DNA from: Pseudomonas sp. AB6
GTDB taxonomy: Bacteria; Pseudomonadota; Gammaproteobacteria; Pseudomonadales; Pseudomonadaceae
DNA length: 64,000 bases
Direction: 5' to 3'
Assembly (NCBI RefSeq): GCF_034314105.1
Contig: NZ_JAVIWJ010000001.1
Span: forward strand, 651,001-715,000
Each line of letters begins with the position of its first letter. Position 1 is the first letter of the stretch. The notes under the pieces were generated by a model, which worked only from the letters and a program-made list of their open reading frames with translations, had not been told where the DNA came from and did no database searches. The translations under genes were made by a program, and so were the position numbers. Of this stretch, positions 63,368-64,000 are shown in pieces.

Positions 63368-63395
63368 TTGACAGTAACCGGCGCTGCTGTAGAAT
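63368..63395 (+). promoter_or_regulatory. rRNA promoter P3
   Basis: TTGACA at 63368-63373 and TAGAAT at 63390-63395 with 16-base spacing, followed by GCGCGCCTC. It is the closest promoter to 16S, giving a leader of about 190 bases. Confidence 0.85.
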
Positions 63396-63430
63396 GCGCG
63401 CCTCGGTTGAGACGAAAGGATCAACCCACC

Positions 63431-63442
63431 GCTCTTTAACAA
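63431..63442 (+). promoter_or_regulatory. boxA of the rRNA antitermination site
   Basis: GCTCTTTAACAA matches the boxA element bound by NusB/NusE, as in other rrn leaders. It lies downstream of P3 and about 150 bases before 16S. A further hairpin GGGTTTTT / AAAAACCC at 63563-63579 may take part in 16S 5' processing. Confidence 0.85.
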
Positions 63443-63589
63443 TTGAATCAAGCAATTCGTGTGGGTGCTTGTGCCGTAAGACTGAAGTCAACTGATTATC
63501 AGCAGTCACCAGTTACTCCGCGAGAAATCAAAGAATAACCAACGATTGCTGAGCTAAATTTAGGGTTTTTTAAAAACCCAAAGATGTTT

Positions 63590-64000
<411 letters not shown>

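Noticed and set aside
63077..63451. 124-codon minus-strand open frame across the rRNA leader
   Set aside because: It covers three consensus rRNA promoters and boxA; a coincidental open frame.

Overview
The window is a piece of a Pseudomonas chromosome, probably of the P. fluorescens/P. syringae lineage. The 3' end is the start of a 16S rRNA gene of Pseudomonas type. REP/REPIN-type palindromes of the kind common in fluorescent pseudomonads lie between genes. Most genes belong to families with familiar Pseudomonas arrangements (GadB, CbtAB with a cobalamin riboswitch, dehydrocarnitine/acetoacetate CoA-transferase with AtoE, Ku, PssA). All names come from reading translated sequence and motifs; no database search was run. 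|| Layout. 1-3.5 kb: a REP cluster, a LysR regulator, then a translationally coupled CaiB-type CoA-transferase and HMG-CoA lyase, followed by the 3' relic of an MFS transporter gene. 3.6-5.4 kb: a HigBA-type toxin-antitoxin locus whose toxin gene carries a 1-bp frameshift, then a Ku gene. 5.6-10.3 kb: one very large toxin-like protein ending in a deaminase-like CxxC domain. 10.4-16.5 kb: PssA, two diguanylate cyclases, periplasmic GlpQ and a DedA protein. 16.7-21.6 kb: glutamate decarboxylase paired with an AspT-type antiporter, an esterase and a GNAT acetyltransferase. 21.6-23.4 kb: a CobC-like phosphatase divergent from a cobalamin riboswitch and cbtBA. 23.4-29.8 kb: a 2-hydroxyacid dehydrogenase, a CTP-synthase-like amidotransferase homologue, a monooxygenase, a MarR/MFS divergent pair and a LysR/EamA divergent pair. 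29.8-35.5 kb: AtoE, both CoA-transferase subunits, a LysR regulator and a GntP permease. 35.8-37.1 kb: two outer-membrane lipoproteins, one with an OmpA domain. || 37.2-54.7 kb is a 15-gene exopolysaccharide (EPS) cluster on the minus strand. Read 5'->3' it holds a 2OG-dioxygenase, a sugar aminotransferase, Wzx, a GT2, Wzb, Wzc, WbqC, an RfaH paralogue, a GT2, a GT4, a GH39 hydrolase of PslG type, two more GT4s, a WcaJ/PslA-type initiating transferase and Wza. It ends in an intrinsic terminator. A perfect 12-base ops (RfaH-recruitment) element lies about 120 bp before the first gene on the coding strand, so the operon appears to encode the antiterminator that reads its own leader. No Wzy polymerase was recognised. 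|| 54.7-63 kb: a 1.1-kb AT-rich leader/intergenic region, a 602-residue Xaa-Pro aminopeptidase, a LysR regulator divergent from a quinone-oxidoreductase-like MDR protein, an HCCA-isomerase/SDR operon divergent from a TetR regulator with two palindromic operator candidates, a small lipoprotein and an RhtA-like exporter. 63.0-64.0 kb: a perfect 30-bp palindrome, three tandem rRNA promoters, boxA and the first 411 bases of 16S rRNA. || Most interesting points: the self-encoded RfaH/ops circuit of the EPS operon; the giant toxin with a DAG triplet where a deaminase [H/C/D]xE motif would be expected and no adjacent immunity gene; the broken higB beside an intact higA; and several enzyme-like proteins that lack a canonical catalytic residue.
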